Assembly: GCA_900317425.1 (NCBI GenBank)
Contig: ONGR01000001.1
Coordinates: 1-64,000 of the forward strand
Length of the DNA: 64,000 nt
Reading direction: 5' to 3'
Source of the DNA: an uncultured Eubacteriales bacterium
GTDB taxonomy: Bacteria; Bacillota; Clostridia; Oscillospirales; Oscillospiraceae
Of this stretch, positions 33,261 to 41,812 are shown piece by piece (the stretch's first letter is position 1; each line of letters opens with the position of its first letter). Both the position numbers and the translations under genes were made by a program. The notes under the pieces are model-generated. The model searched no databases, was not told where the DNA came from, and was given only the letters and a program-made list of their open reading frames with translations.

Positions 33261-33538
33261 CGAAAAGCTGTGAATTCCCGGAAAAAAGAATCCACAGCTT
33301 ATTTGTCGAACGTGCATCGCAGATTTCGCCGCCCGGTGGCGGCGAAGAAATGAAATCATTTTCGCCCGCGGCGTGTACGTGGGCGAAAATACTTCTCGGT
33401 CTGCAAACGTGCGAGCGTCTCACGCGAGTGCGCTGCAGCAGACCGCAGGCCCTCTCGAAAAAGTGTCACGGGACACTTTTTCGACGAAAACGAAAAGCTG
33501 TGAATTCCCGGAAAAAAGAATCCACAGCTTATTTGTCG
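33261..33538 (+). repeat. Family M multi-hairpin repeat, copy 2, flanked by a 48-base direct duplication
   Basis: An identical 48-base sequence starting CGAAAAGCTGTGAATTCCC is present at 33261-33308 and 33491-33538. The second copy contains the end of the DUF1287 gene and its hairpin. Between them: GCCGCC/GGCGGC with GAAATGAAATC, then TTCGCCC/GGGCGAA with loop GCGGCGTGTACGT, then CGGTCTGC/GCAGACCG around ACGTGCGAGCGTC..GCGAGTGCGC, then GAAAAAGTGTC/GACACTTTTTC. Same order as at 7.5 and 60 kb. Confidence 0.8.
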
Positions 33539-34395
33539 TTTTTTGTTGTTTGTGCCGAGGCGTCGCTATTCTCTGCCAGCGCCGGCAGAGGCTCCCGCAC
33601 CGCCGGATCCGCGGGGCACCAGCGGTAGTGGGCCGTCACCGGATTGCGGGAGATGGCGTCCACCTCCACGGCCCCCTCCTCCAGAGAGCCGTGGTGGATG
33701 ATCCAGGGGATGCCGTCGGCACGGCGCCTGTCGGAGCAGATGGCGATGTGGGCCCGGTCCCCGAAGACCACGATGTCGCCGCCCTGCCACTGGCCGGGGT
33801 CGTCAAAGGAGCAGGTCAGCACCAGGGCGTGGCGGGAGAAGAAATCGTCCAGATTGGTCACCCGGCGGAAGTCGATGTTGGGCTCCGGCCACTCCACGTC
33901 GCCGTACCAGTCCGGATGGGCCCGGATATCCGCGTCCAGCAGATCCTTCAGCTCGTATCCGGCGGCCCGGAAGGCGCTCCAGATCACGTCGGTGCACACG
34001 CCGGTGCCGTCGTCGGGATAGCCGCCGTCGTAGTAGCCGTACTGGTTGTAGACGGGCTTCGTGGCGATATAGTCCCGGGCGCCCTGCAGAATGTCGTGGT
34101 AGTCGTCCACGCCGTCGCCGTCGGCGTCCAGGGGGCTGAACAGCTGGGCGTAGGGGCTGTTTTGGCCGCCCGCGCCGTCCGTGGTGTTGTTGGGCGGCGT
34201 GGGACCCTCCGGGGAAGCGGGCGGGCGGTGGAGGATCAGGGCCGCGGCGCCGCCGATGATCAGCAGCAGAAGCAGGATCAGCGCCCGGCGGATCATCAGC
34301 CGGCGGCGGATCCGCCTGCGTCTGGCGGCGCGGCGCTGCCGGTCTGCCCGGCGCTCCTCCGCGGAGTAGTAAAACCTGTCCTCATATTCGCCCAC
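33529..34395 (-). CDS. DUF1287 (NlpC/P60-like fold) secreted/anchored protein
   Basis: 288 aa from a GTG at 34395 (GAGGGGGG 7-8 bases upstream). Residues 1-33 are highly basic (RRADRQRRAARRRRIRRR) and precede one membrane span (about 37-55), so the C-terminal domain is outside. The domain has YPDDGTGVCTDVIWSAFRAA with the conserved Cys, GDIVVFGDRAHIAICSD with His, and DADGDGVDDYHD, a calcium-like loop. These are the features of DUF1287, a probable cell-wall amidase/peptidase fold. The stop codon lies inside the duplicated 48-base sequence. Confidence 0.82.
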   Translation of the reverse strand: MGEYEDRFYYSAEERRADRQRRAARRRRIRRRLMIRRALILLLLLIIGGAAALILHRPPASPEGPTPPNNTTDGAGGQNSPYAQLFSPLDADGDGVDDYHDILQGARDYIATKPVYNQYGYYDGGYPDDGTGVCTDVIWSAFRAAGYELKDLLDADIRAHPDWYGDVEWPEPNIDFRRVTNLDDFFSRHALVLTCSFDDPGQWQGGDIVVFGDRAHIAICSDRRRADGIPWIIHHGSLEEGAVEVDAISRNPVTAHYRWCPADPAVREPLPALAENSDASAQTTKNDK

Positions 34396-34483
34396 GACGT
34401 CACCCCCCTCTCTTTGGCAGATGGGATGATTCTACCCGATTTCCCCCGTCGATTCCAAGGGAATCAAGAGGAAAATGCCGGAA

Positions 34484-34519
34484 AACAACAGGACCGGAGA
34501 AGAACCCCGGTCCTGTTGT
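34484..34519 (-). terminator. Terminator of the hydrogenase operon
   Basis: ACAACAGGACCGG and CCGGTCCTGTTGT are 13-bp arms. On the minus strand the hairpin is followed by TGTTTTCC. It lies 15 bases after the hydrogenase stop. Confidence 0.75.
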
Positions 34520-34534
34520 TGTGTCGGAAATTGC

Positions 34535-36271
34535 TCACTCCTGACCCGGCATCTTCCAGCCGTTGTGGTCGGTGTGGAGCAGGTGGTGGGACAGCTTGCC
34601 CAGAGGGGCGCCCAGATAGTCCTGATAGAGATCGATGACGTCGGGGTTCTCGTGGGAGAAGCGGAGGGTCTCCTTCCTGTCCAGGCCCCAGAGCACGTCG
34701 CCACGCTTTGCGGCCAGCTCCTGTCCGTCGTGGATGGGCTGACCGCCGCCGCCGGCGCAGCCGCCGGGACAGGCCATGACCTCCACGAAGTCGTAGCTGG
34801 CCCGGCCCTCCTCCAGGGCGTTCATCAGCCGGCGGGTGTTGCCCAGACCGCTGACCACGGCCACCCGGACGTCCCCGGCGCCGGGCACGGTGAAGGTAGC
34901 CTCCTTCCAGCCGTCCATGCCCCGGACGTTCCGGAAGGCGTCGGGGTCGGGGTTGGAGCCGGTGACCAGATAGTAGGCGCTGCGCAGGGCCGCGTCCATC
35001 ACGCCGCCGGTGGCGCCGAAGATGACGGCGGCGCCGGTGCCGCTGCCCAGGGGGCTGTCGAAGGGGGTCTCTTCCAGGGCGGCGGGGTTGATCTGATCGC
35101 CCCGGAACATGCGCACCATCTCACGGGTGGTGAGGGCCACGTCCACGTCGGGATCGCCGCAGACGTCCCTCATGGTGGGCAAGGCGCACTCGGCCTTCTT
35201 GGCGGTGCAGGGCATGACGGACACCACGAACACGTCGTGGGGATCCGCGCCGATCTTCTCGGCGAAGTAGCTCTTGGCCACGGCGCCGAACATCTGCTGG
35301 GGGGACTTGGCGGTGGAGAGGTTGTTGGTGTAGCGGGGGAACTGGCCCTTCAGGAACCGGACCCAGCCGGGACAGCAGCTGGTGAACATGGGCCAGGTGT
35401 AGCGGTCCCGGTGGGTGAAGCGCTCGATGAACTCGCTGCCCTCCTCCATGATGGTCAGGTCGGCGGCGAAGTTGGTGTCGAACACGTAGTCGAAGCCCAG
35501 CTCCTTCAGGGCGGTGACCATCCGTCCGGCGGTGGCGAAGGAGGGGTCCAGATGATAGGACTCGGCCCAGGCGGCCCGGACGGCGGGCGCCACCTGCACC
35601 ACGGTGATCTTATTGGGGTCGGCCAGGGCGTCGTAGACCTTGCCGGTGTCGTCACGCTCCTGGAGGCCGCCCACGGGGCAGTGGGTGACGCACTGACCGC
35701 AGAAGGTGCAGTCGCTGTCGCCCAGCTTTCTGGCCCCGGACACGCCCACGGTGGTGTGGGAGCCGGTGCCCATCAGATCCCAGATGCCCATGGCCTGGAT
35801 CTTGTCGCAGACCTGGATGCAGCGCATGCACTTGATGCAGCGGTTCTCCACCCGGACCACGGGGTTGGTGAAGTCGTCGGGGGTGTGGCTCAGGGTCTTG
35901 ACGTAGTGGTTGCCCAGCAGGTTATAGTCGTTGCACAGCTCCTGGAGCTTGCAGTTGCCGCTGCGGGTGCACTTGGGGCAGCGGATGTCGTGCTGGCTCA
36001 GGAGGAGCCGCAGATTGACCCGGCGCGCCTCGCGGACGCGGGGGGAGTTGGTGCGGACCACCATGCCCTCCCGGACCACGTTGTCGCAGGAGGGGACCAG
36101 ACGGTCCTGTCCGTCCACCTCCACCATGCAGATGCGGCAGGCGCCGATCTCGTTGATGTCCTTGAGGTAGCAGAGGGTGGGGATGTCGATGCGCGTCTGG
36201 CGGGCCGCCTCCAGGATGGTGGTGCCCTCCGGCACGGTGACGGTTTTCTTGTCGATGGTCAGGGTTACCAT
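34535..36271 (-). CDS. [FeFe] hydrogenase catalytic subunit, HydA/HndD type
   Basis: 578 aa. Order: 2Fe-2S ferredoxin domain (CYLKDINEIGACRICMVEV), His/Cys-ligated 4Fe-4S region, two 4Fe-4S clusters (CIKCMRCIQVC, CTFCGQCVTHCP), then the H-cluster domain. The three H-cluster motifs are TSCCPGW (about 296), MPCTAKKAE (about 353) and ACPGGCAGGGGQP (about 499). It oxidises or evolves H2 and exchanges electrons through the N-terminal clusters. Its start overlaps the end of the upstream oxidoreductase by 7 bases, so the two form an operon and probably a complex. Confidence 0.95.
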   Translation of the reverse strand: MVTLTIDKKTVTVPEGTTILEAARQTRIDIPTLCYLKDINEIGACRICMVEVDGQDRLVPSCDNVVREGMVVRTNSPRVREARRVNLRLLLSQHDIRCPKCTRSGNCKLQELCNDYNLLGNHYVKTLSHTPDDFTNPVVRVENRCIKCMRCIQVCDKIQAMGIWDLMGTGSHTTVGVSGARKLGDSDCTFCGQCVTHCPVGGLQERDDTGKVYDALADPNKITVVQVAPAVRAAWAESYHLDPSFATAGRMVTALKELGFDYVFDTNFAADLTIMEEGSEFIERFTHRDRYTWPMFTSCCPGWVRFLKGQFPRYTNNLSTAKSPQQMFGAVAKSYFAEKIGADPHDVFVVSVMPCTAKKAECALPTMRDVCGDPDVDVALTTREMVRMFRGDQINPAALEETPFDSPLGSGTGAAVIFGATGGVMDAALRSAYYLVTGSNPDPDAFRNVRGMDGWKEATFTVPGAGDVRVAVVSGLGNTRRLMNALEEGRASYDFVEVMACPGGCAGGGGQPIHDGQELAAKRGDVLWGLDRKETLRFSHENPDVIDLYQDYLGAPLGKLSHHLLHTDHNGWKMPGQE

Positions 36272-38100
36272 TTCGTCGTCCTCCCTCCCTTGAAGATGCC
36301 GTAGCCGAAGTGGTCGCAGCGCAGGCAGCGGGACGCCTCGGTGCAGGCGCCCTCGCAGGTCAGGCCGATCTCGATGTCCTCGAAGTCGTGCTTGCGCTCG
36401 CCGGCCTCCCGCTCGGTGGTGTCGATGCGTCCGTGGGGCGGACGGTTGTTCAGCCGCGGGGCGGGGATGTCCACGTCCACGGTGATCTCATGGTGGAAGC
36501 CCAGATGCTCGTCGATGTTGGCGGCGGCCACCTTGCCCGCGGCGATGGCGCGGATGGCGGTGGCGGGACCGGTGACGCAGTCGCCGCCGGCGAACACGCT
36601 GTCCATATCGCCCACCTGGGAGCTGCTGGCAGCCACGAAGGTGCCCCGCTTCACGGGCACGCCGGACTGCTCGAAGCCCTGGATCTCGATGCCCTGGCCG
36701 ATGGCCACCACGATGATGTCGGCGGGGATACGGACCTCGTCCAGCGCGGCCTTGCCGGGCCGGGGCCGTCCGGTCTTGTCGGCCTCGCCGATGAGCTGGG
36801 GCTGGACGACCAGCGCCGTGGCCACGCCGTTCTCATCGGACTCGATGCGCACCGGCGCCGCCAGCGTCATCAGCTCGGCGCCCTCGGCCAGCGCGCCGGT
36901 GATCTCGTCGGGCAGGGCGGTCATGTCCTCCACCCGGCGGCGGTAGACGCAGGTGACCTTCTCCGCGCCCAGACGGATGGAGCTGCGGGTCACGTCCATG
37001 GCCACGTTGCCGCCGCCGATGACCACCACGTTCATGCCGGTGAAATCGGGCAGGCGGTCGTCGCCGATGGAGCGCAGCATCTCCACGGCGGAAATGACGT
37101 TGCGGCTGCCCTCGCCGGGGATGCCGGTCTTCTTGTCCTGGTGGGCGCCGATGGCGATATACAGGCAGTCGTACTGCCGCTGGAGCTGCTCAAAGGTGAC
37201 GTCCTTGCCCACGGTGACGCCGGTATGTACCTCGATGCCGGTGGAGAGGATGGAGTTGATCTCCTGATCCAGCAGGTGGCGGGGGAAGCGGTAGGCGGGG
37301 ATGCCGTAGCGAAGCATGCCGCCCAGCTGTCTGCGCTCCTCGTACACGGTGACGGCGTGGCCCATCAGCGCCAGATAGTAGGCGCAGCTCAGGCCGCTGG
37401 GTCCGCCGCCGATGATGGCCACCTTCTTGCCTGTGGCGGGTGCGTTGGGGGGATTGGGCACGTCGCCGGCGTGATCCACGGCGTAGCGCTTCAGACCCCG
37501 GACGTTGATGGCGTCGTCGATCATGCGGCGGCGGCACCGCGCCTCGCAGGGGTGCTCGCAGATGTAGGCGCAGGCGACGGGGAAGGGATTGTCCTTCCGG
37601 ATCAGGCGCACGGCGTCGGCGTTGCGCCCCTCGCCCACCAGAGCCATGTAGCCGGGGATATCCACGCCGGCGGGACACATGGCCACGCAGGGCACGGGCA
37701 GCTGGAGCCCGGCCAGGCAGCGGTGGTGCTTGATATGCTCTTCATAGTCATCCCGGAACCCGTCCAGACCGTCGATGACCAGGCGGGCGGCGTCCCGTCC
37801 GATGGCGCAGTCGGCGGTGTTGTAGATGGACCGGGCGGTCTTTTCAATGACGTCCAGCGTCTCCATGGTGGCCACGCCGTCCAGCACCTGCTCGATGAGC
37901 TCGGAGAGCTGTCCCAGTCCGATGCGGCAGGGCACGCACTTACCGCAGGTCTGGGCGTGGCACAGGCGCAGGAAGTTCAGCGCCATATCCACCGGGCACA
38001 GTCCCGGAGGACTGGAGGCGATGCGGCGCTCCATATCGCGGTAGAGGTTGTCCACCACGGTCTGGGCCCGGCTGGGGGTCTTGATGTCAAGTCTGCTCAA
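36265..38100 (-). CDS. GltD-like NAD(P)/FAD oxidoreductase fused to a NuoF-C-terminal-type Fe-S domain
   Basis: 611 aa from a TTG (AAGGAGTG about 10 bases upstream). Residues about 45-100 contain FLRLCHAQTCGKCVPCRIGL, the 4Fe-4S module from the NuoF C-terminus, without the FMN/NADH half. Next come CVAMCPAGVDIPGYM and CEHPCEARCRR (GltD-type 4Fe-4S domain). FAD-binding KKVAIIGGGPSGLSCAYYLA and NAD(P)-binding VVVIGGGNVAMDVTRSSI follow. Then GGDCVTGPATAIRAI and a C-terminal Cys motif (CEGACTEASRCLRC). It likely passes electrons between NAD(P)H and the hydrogenase. Whether it bifurcates is unknown. Confidence 0.85.
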   Translation of the reverse strand: MSRLDIKTPSRAQTVVDNLYRDMERRIASSPPGLCPVDMALNFLRLCHAQTCGKCVPCRIGLGQLSELIEQVLDGVATMETLDVIEKTARSIYNTADCAIGRDAARLVIDGLDGFRDDYEEHIKHHRCLAGLQLPVPCVAMCPAGVDIPGYMALVGEGRNADAVRLIRKDNPFPVACAYICEHPCEARCRRRMIDDAINVRGLKRYAVDHAGDVPNPPNAPATGKKVAIIGGGPSGLSCAYYLALMGHAVTVYEERRQLGGMLRYGIPAYRFPRHLLDQEINSILSTGIEVHTGVTVGKDVTFEQLQRQYDCLYIAIGAHQDKKTGIPGEGSRNVISAVEMLRSIGDDRLPDFTGMNVVVIGGGNVAMDVTRSSIRLGAEKVTCVYRRRVEDMTALPDEITGALAEGAELMTLAAPVRIESDENGVATALVVQPQLIGEADKTGRPRPGKAALDEVRIPADIIVVAIGQGIEIQGFEQSGVPVKRGTFVAASSSQVGDMDSVFAGGDCVTGPATAIRAIAAGKVAAANIDEHLGFHHEITVDVDIPAPRLNNRPPHGRIDTTEREAGERKHDFEDIEIGLTCEGACTEASRCLRCDHFGYGIFKGGRTTKW

Positions 38101-38167
38101 GAGGTCAACACTCCTTCCGTCCCGCCCGGGCGCGGAGCCGGGCGGACTTTAATGTACTACATGATTA

Positions 38168-38195
38168 ATAGTAACACAAATCGCCCCCATGTCAA
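38168..38195 (-). promoter_or_regulatory. Promoter of the hydrogenase operon
   Basis: Minus strand: consensus -35 TTGACA, 16-base spacer, -10 TACTAT, about 70 bases before the TTG start. Confidence 0.7.
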
Positions 38196-38282
38196 CAAAT
38201 TTGAAAAGCCTGCGCCGCCGATTTTCCTTTGGTAGATTTCGGCGTTTTGCCGGGAAAACCCGGCCAAACGGGCAAAAAAAGA

Positions 38283-38307
38283 CCCCGGAGGGGGAGACCC
38301 TCCGGGG
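38283..38307 (-). terminator. Terminator of trkH
   Basis: CCCCGGAGGG and CCCTCCGGGG perfect arms with a 5-base loop. The minus strand continues with TCTTTTTTTG. Confidence 0.8.
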
Positions 38308-38327
38308 CGGAGAAACGGAAAAAACTG

Positions 38328-39776
38328 TCAGCGGTTGCGCCAGGTGGCGGGGTTGAGGAGCACCAGCAGGGGCATCAGCTCCAGACGGCCCATCAGCATC
38401 TCCAGGCTCAGCGTGACCTTGCTGACGTAGGAGAGGAGGCTGAAGTTGCCCGCCGGGCCCAGCAGGCCCAGACCGGGACCCACGTTGCCGATACAGGTCA
38501 TGGAGGCGGTGAGGGACTCCTCAAAGCCCAGGTTGTCCCAGCTGACGATGAGGGCGCCGGCCATCAGCACCACCACGTAGGCCACCAGGAAGCTGTGGCA
38601 GGTGGCCACCACGCTCTCGTCCACCACCTCGTCGTCAATGGTGATGACAGAGATGTGCTTGGGGTGGATGATCCGGGCCAGATCCCGGCGCAGGTTCTTG
38701 AAGTGGATCAGCACCCGGGACACCTTGACGCCGCCGGCGGTGGAGCCGGCGCAGGCGCCGATGAACATCAGGGCGGCCAGGGTCATGCGGCTGAACACGG
38801 GCCACAGGGCGAAGTCCTGTGTGGCGTAGCCGGTGGTGGTCATGATGGTGACCACCTGGAAGGCGGCGTCGGTGACGGAGGCGCCCAGCTTCTCGCCGGT
38901 GTGGACGTGGAGATCGAGGCACACCAGAGCGGTGGAGGCCAGGATGACGGCGGTGTAGAGCCGCAGCTCCTCGCTGCGGAGCACCTGGCGCCAGTGGCCC
39001 CGGAGGGCGGCATAGAACAGGGAGAAGTTTACGCCGGCCAGGAAGGTGAAGACGGTGATGATCCACACGATGGCGGTGGAGTGATAGGCGGCGATGGAGG
39101 CGTTGCGGACGGAGAAGCCGCCGGTGGCGATGGTGGTGAAGGCGTGGGTGACGGCGTCGTACCAGCCCATGCCGGCCAGACGCAATGCCACGGCCTCAGC
39201 GGCGGTGAGGCTCACGTAGATGGCGTAGAGGATCTTGGCGGTGTCGCCCACCTTGGGCACCAGCTTGCTCTTGATGGGCCCGGGGCTCTCGGCCCGCATC
39301 AGGTGGACGGAGCCGCCGCCCAGCTTGGGCATCAGGGCCAGGAACATGACCAGCACGCCCATGCCGCCCATCCACTGGGTCTCGGCGCGCCAGAACAGGA
39401 CGCCCCGGGGCAGATGCTCGATCTCGGTGAGGATGGTGGCGCCGGTGGTGGTGAGGCCGGACACGGTCTCGAACAGGGCGTCCAGATAGTGGGGGATGGC
39501 GCCGGAGACCACGTAGGGCAGGGCGCCGAAGGCGGACAGGCCCAGCCAGGCCAGGGCCACGGCCATGTAGCCGTCCCGGCCCTGCATCAGGTCCTTGGGC
39601 CCGATGGGGGTGTGGGAGAGGGCGAAGCCCAGCACGGCGCACAGCGCGGCCACCAGGGTGAAGCTGAGCCACACGTCCTCGCCGAAGTAGAGGGCCACCA
39701 GCACCGGCAAAACCAGACACCCGGCCTCCACCAGCAGGATATAGCCCAGCACACGGATGATCAGACGAAAATTCAT
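38328..39776 (-). CDS. trkH: TrkH/KtrB family potassium uptake protein
   Basis: 482 aa polytopic membrane protein. Four P-loop-like segments with selectivity glycines can be seen: TVSGLTTTGATIL, TTIATGGFSVRN, TIMTTTGYATQDF and CIGNVGPGLG. Between them lie paired membrane helices, and TQWMGGMGVLVM is typical of TrkH. The cytoplasmic TrkA/KtrA nucleotide-binding subunit is not in the window. It follows an 85-aa gene after 15 bases and shares its promoter. Confidence 0.94.
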   Translation of the reverse strand: MNFRLIIRVLGYILLVEAGCLVLPVLVALYFGEDVWLSFTLVAALCAVLGFALSHTPIGPKDLMQGRDGYMAVALAWLGLSAFGALPYVVSGAIPHYLDALFETVSGLTTTGATILTEIEHLPRGVLFWRAETQWMGGMGVLVMFLALMPKLGGGSVHLMRAESPGPIKSKLVPKVGDTAKILYAIYVSLTAAEAVALRLAGMGWYDAVTHAFTTIATGGFSVRNASIAAYHSTAIVWIITVFTFLAGVNFSLFYAALRGHWRQVLRSEELRLYTAVILASTALVCLDLHVHTGEKLGASVTDAAFQVVTIMTTTGYATQDFALWPVFSRMTLAALMFIGACAGSTAGGVKVSRVLIHFKNLRRDLARIIHPKHISVITIDDEVVDESVVATCHSFLVAYVVVLMAGALIVSWDNLGFEESLTASMTCIGNVGPGLGLLGPAGNFSLLSYVSKVTLSLEMLMGRLELMPLLVLLNPATWRNR

Positions 39777-39791
39777 GATAGATCCTCTCTC

Positions 39792-40049
39792 TTACTCCTG
39801 TCCCTTTGCGAAGGCCTCGTACTGCGCCTGCACCCACTGCTGCAGGGCGGCCACGCCCTGGTCGGTCCAGGGGAAGTCCTGTTCCACCACGTCGGTGGCC
39901 AGCTCGAAGCAGACCCTGGAGTAGACGGCGGCGTGGAGGGTCTCCTCGTCGTTGTGGGCAAAGCGGTAGCGGAAATCGCCGATGCTGCCGGTATATACGT
40001 ACGCCCGCTTGAACCACTGGGGCGTGAAATCCTGGAACTGGGGATGCAT
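39792..40049 (-). CDS. Conserved small protein of unknown function
   Basis: 85 aa: MHPQFQDFTPQWFKRAYVY, then GSIGDFRYRFAHNDEETLHA, and a C-terminal DFPWTDQGVAALQQWVQAQY. The pattern FTPQWFKRAYVYTGSIGDFRYRF is well conserved in Firmicutes small proteins, none with a known role as far as I know. AGGAGG is 6-7 bases before the ATG at 40049. It is the first gene of the trkH transcript. Confidence 0.75.
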   Translation of the reverse strand: MHPQFQDFTPQWFKRAYVYTGSIGDFRYRFAHNDEETLHAAVYSRVCFELATDVVEQDFPWTDQGVAALQQWVQAQYEAFAKGQE

Positions 40050-40083
40050 GGTATTCCTCCTTGCTCGTTCATGTTGAATATTT

Positions 40084-40112
40084 ATTATAACACAAAGAAA
40101 TCCGCTTGTCAC
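40084..40112 (-). promoter_or_regulatory. Promoter of the 85-aa gene and trkH
   Basis: Minus strand: -35 GTGACA, 17-base spacer, -10 TATAAT. It starts 35 bases before the 85-aa gene's ATG. Confidence 0.7.
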
Positions 40113-40130
40113 CCCAAAGGGCAAAACCAC

Positions 40131-40159
40131 TTGCCTGCCGGGGCGGATTGTGGTAAAAT
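40131..40159 (+). promoter_or_regulatory. Promoter of pfkA
   Basis: -35 TTGCCT (40131-40136), 17-base spacer, -10 TAAAAT (40154-40159), 50 bases before the ATG. Divergent from the trkH promoter, whose -35 lies 19 bases to the left. Confidence 0.7.
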
Positions 40160-40209
40160 GCAGCGGAAAAAAGAAGAGGCCCCCGGGCCGGAAAGACAGA
40201 GGTAGCGAT

Positions 40210-41199
40210 ATGGAGGAGAAGAAGACCGGCGCCGTCCGGCGCATCGGCGTGCTGACCAGCGGCGGGGACGCCCCCGGCATGAACGCGGCCATCCGTTCGG
40301 TGGTGCGCTCGGCGCTGCAGCGGGGCATCGAGTGCGTGGGTATCCGCCGGGGCTGGGCGGGCCTCATCAGCGGCGATATCACGCCCCTGGCCAGCGCCGA
40401 CGTCAGCCGCATCATCAACCGGGGCGGCACCATCCTCTATACCGCCCGCAGCGACCAGTTCCGCACGGAGGAGGGCATGCTGCAGGCGGTGGCCACGTGC
40501 AAGCTGCTGGGTCTGGACGGCGTGGTGGCCATCGGCGGCGACGGCACCTTCCGGGGCGCCAACGCCCTGGCCTCCTACGGCGTCAGCGTGGTGGGCATCC
40601 CCGGCACCATCGACAACGACATCGTCTGCACCGACTATACCATCGGCTTCGACACCGCCGCCAACACCGCCGTGGAGTGCATCGACCGGCTCCGCGACAC
40701 CATGCAGTCCCACGAGCGCTGCGCCGTGGTGGAGGTCATGGGCCGCCGCGCCGGGTATCTGGCGCTGGCCGTGGGCCTGGCCGTGGGCGCCACCGCCGTG
40801 CTGGTGCCGGAGCGGCCCTATAGCTTCGAGAGCCACGTGGCGGAGAAGATCCGCCGCGCCCGGCTCAGCGGCAAGACCAACTTCATCATCGTGGTGGCGG
40901 AGGGCGCCGCCAGCGCCGTCACGGTGGGGGAGGAGATCCGGGAGCACCTGGGTCTGGATCCCCGTGTCACCATCCTGGGCCACATCCAGCGGGGCGGCAG
41001 CCCCACGGTGAAGGACCGGGTCATGGCCACCCGCATGGGCTACGAGGCGGTGCGGCTTCTGGCCGAGGGCAAGACCAACCGCGTGGTCTGCGCCGAGGGG
41101 GAGAGCATCGTGGACCGGGACATCGTGGAGGCCCTGTCCATGGAGAAGACCCTGAACCCGGAGGAGTTCCAGGTGATGACGGTGATGACCGGCGCGTAA
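40210..41199 (+). CDS. pfkA: ATP-dependent 6-phosphofructokinase
   Basis: 329 aa. IGVLTSGGDAPGMNAAIR (about 12-29) binds ATP, GGDGTFRGA with Gly after GGD indicates ATP rather than PPi as donor, and PGTIDNDI..GFDTA contains the catalytic Asp. RRAGYLAL and HIQRGGSPT bind fructose 6-phosphate. It phosphorylates F6P in glycolysis. The ATG at 40210 follows AGAGGT; upstream frame is not coding. Confidence 0.95.
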   Translation: MEEKKTGAVRRIGVLTSGGDAPGMNAAIRSVVRSALQRGIECVGIRRGWAGLISGDITPLASADVSRIINRGGTILYTARSDQFRTEEGMLQAVATCKLLGLDGVVAIGGDGTFRGANALASYGVSVVGIPGTIDNDIVCTDYTIGFDTAANTAVECIDRLRDTMQSHERCAVVEVMGRRAGYLALAVGLAVGATAVLVPERPYSFESHVAEKIRRARLSGKTNFIIVVAEGAASAVTVGEEIREHLGLDPRVTILGHIQRGGSPTVKDRVMATRMGYEAVRLLAEGKTNRVVCAEGESIVDRDIVEALSMEKTLNPEEFQVMTVMTGA

Positions 41200-41222
41200 A
41201 AAGCTTCGCCCGAAAAATGGCG

Positions 41223-41244
41223 CTCCCGGTCTTTTGGCCGGGAG
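41223..41244 (+). terminator. Terminator of pfkA
   Basis: CTCCCGG and CCGGGAG arms with an 8-base loop, followed by TTTTGCTTTT. It immediately precedes family P copy 6. Confidence 0.7.
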
Positions 41245-41290
41245 TTTTGCTTTTGCTGAAAGAGAACTTGTTTCGCGCTTCCGAGCGCGA

Positions 41291-41699
41291 GTTACCTTTG
41301 CCCCCGGCGGCAAAGGTAACCGAAAACGCCGCCCAAACCTACGGCTTTGGGATTTCCCTCAGCGCGCTATGATCTTGTGTTGTCGGCGGTGCGTACCGCA
41401 CGATCACGAAAGATTGCAGATAATCGGTTCAAATATGATCCCATTCCGTCCTCTTTTCGCTATCGCTGACGCTGCGCTCTGCTCAAAACGGCAGGAGTAT
41501 TGGCCCCTACCGTTCCCCAGACTGCGGCAGCAATACGGAGCAGAGGGGATCATATTTGCAGCCTGAACGCTTATTCTTCCGCAATCGTGAGGAAAAAGCT
41601 GCCGCAGGGAAAAACTCACTACGCGCTGAAGGAAGTTTTGAAACCATGGGTTTCAAATGGCGTCTTTGGTGACTTTCTTCGCTAATGAAGAAAGTCACC
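41291..41699 (+). repeat. Family P palindromic repeat, copy 6
   Basis: Left hairpins GTTACCTTTGCC/GGCAAAGGTAAC (loop CCCGGC, 41291-41320) and CCAAACC/GGCTTTGG. Right hairpins TTTGAAACC/GGTTTCAAA and GGTGACTTTCTTC/GAAGAAAGTCACC (loop GCTAAT, 41668-41699). The left half includes GCACGATCACGAAAG and TTCAAATATGATCC and the right half GGATCATATTTGCAGCC and GCAATCGTGAGG, showing the large-scale palindrome most clearly. It fills the pfkA - SCIFF-maturase gap. Confidence 0.8.
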
Positions 41700-41812
41700 C
41701 CCCGGAGGGCGCCCCCGCACCGGAGTGCGGAACACCTCTTAATACAGAATGCAAACCAACAACAAAGAGCCTCCGGCATGGCCGGAGGCTCTCTCATTTT
41801 GCCGATTTGATT

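Noticed and set aside
36310..38235. 641-codon plus-strand frame opposite the GltD-like gene
   Set aside because: Antisense shadow; composition unlike real proteins and it overlaps the hydrogenase promoter.
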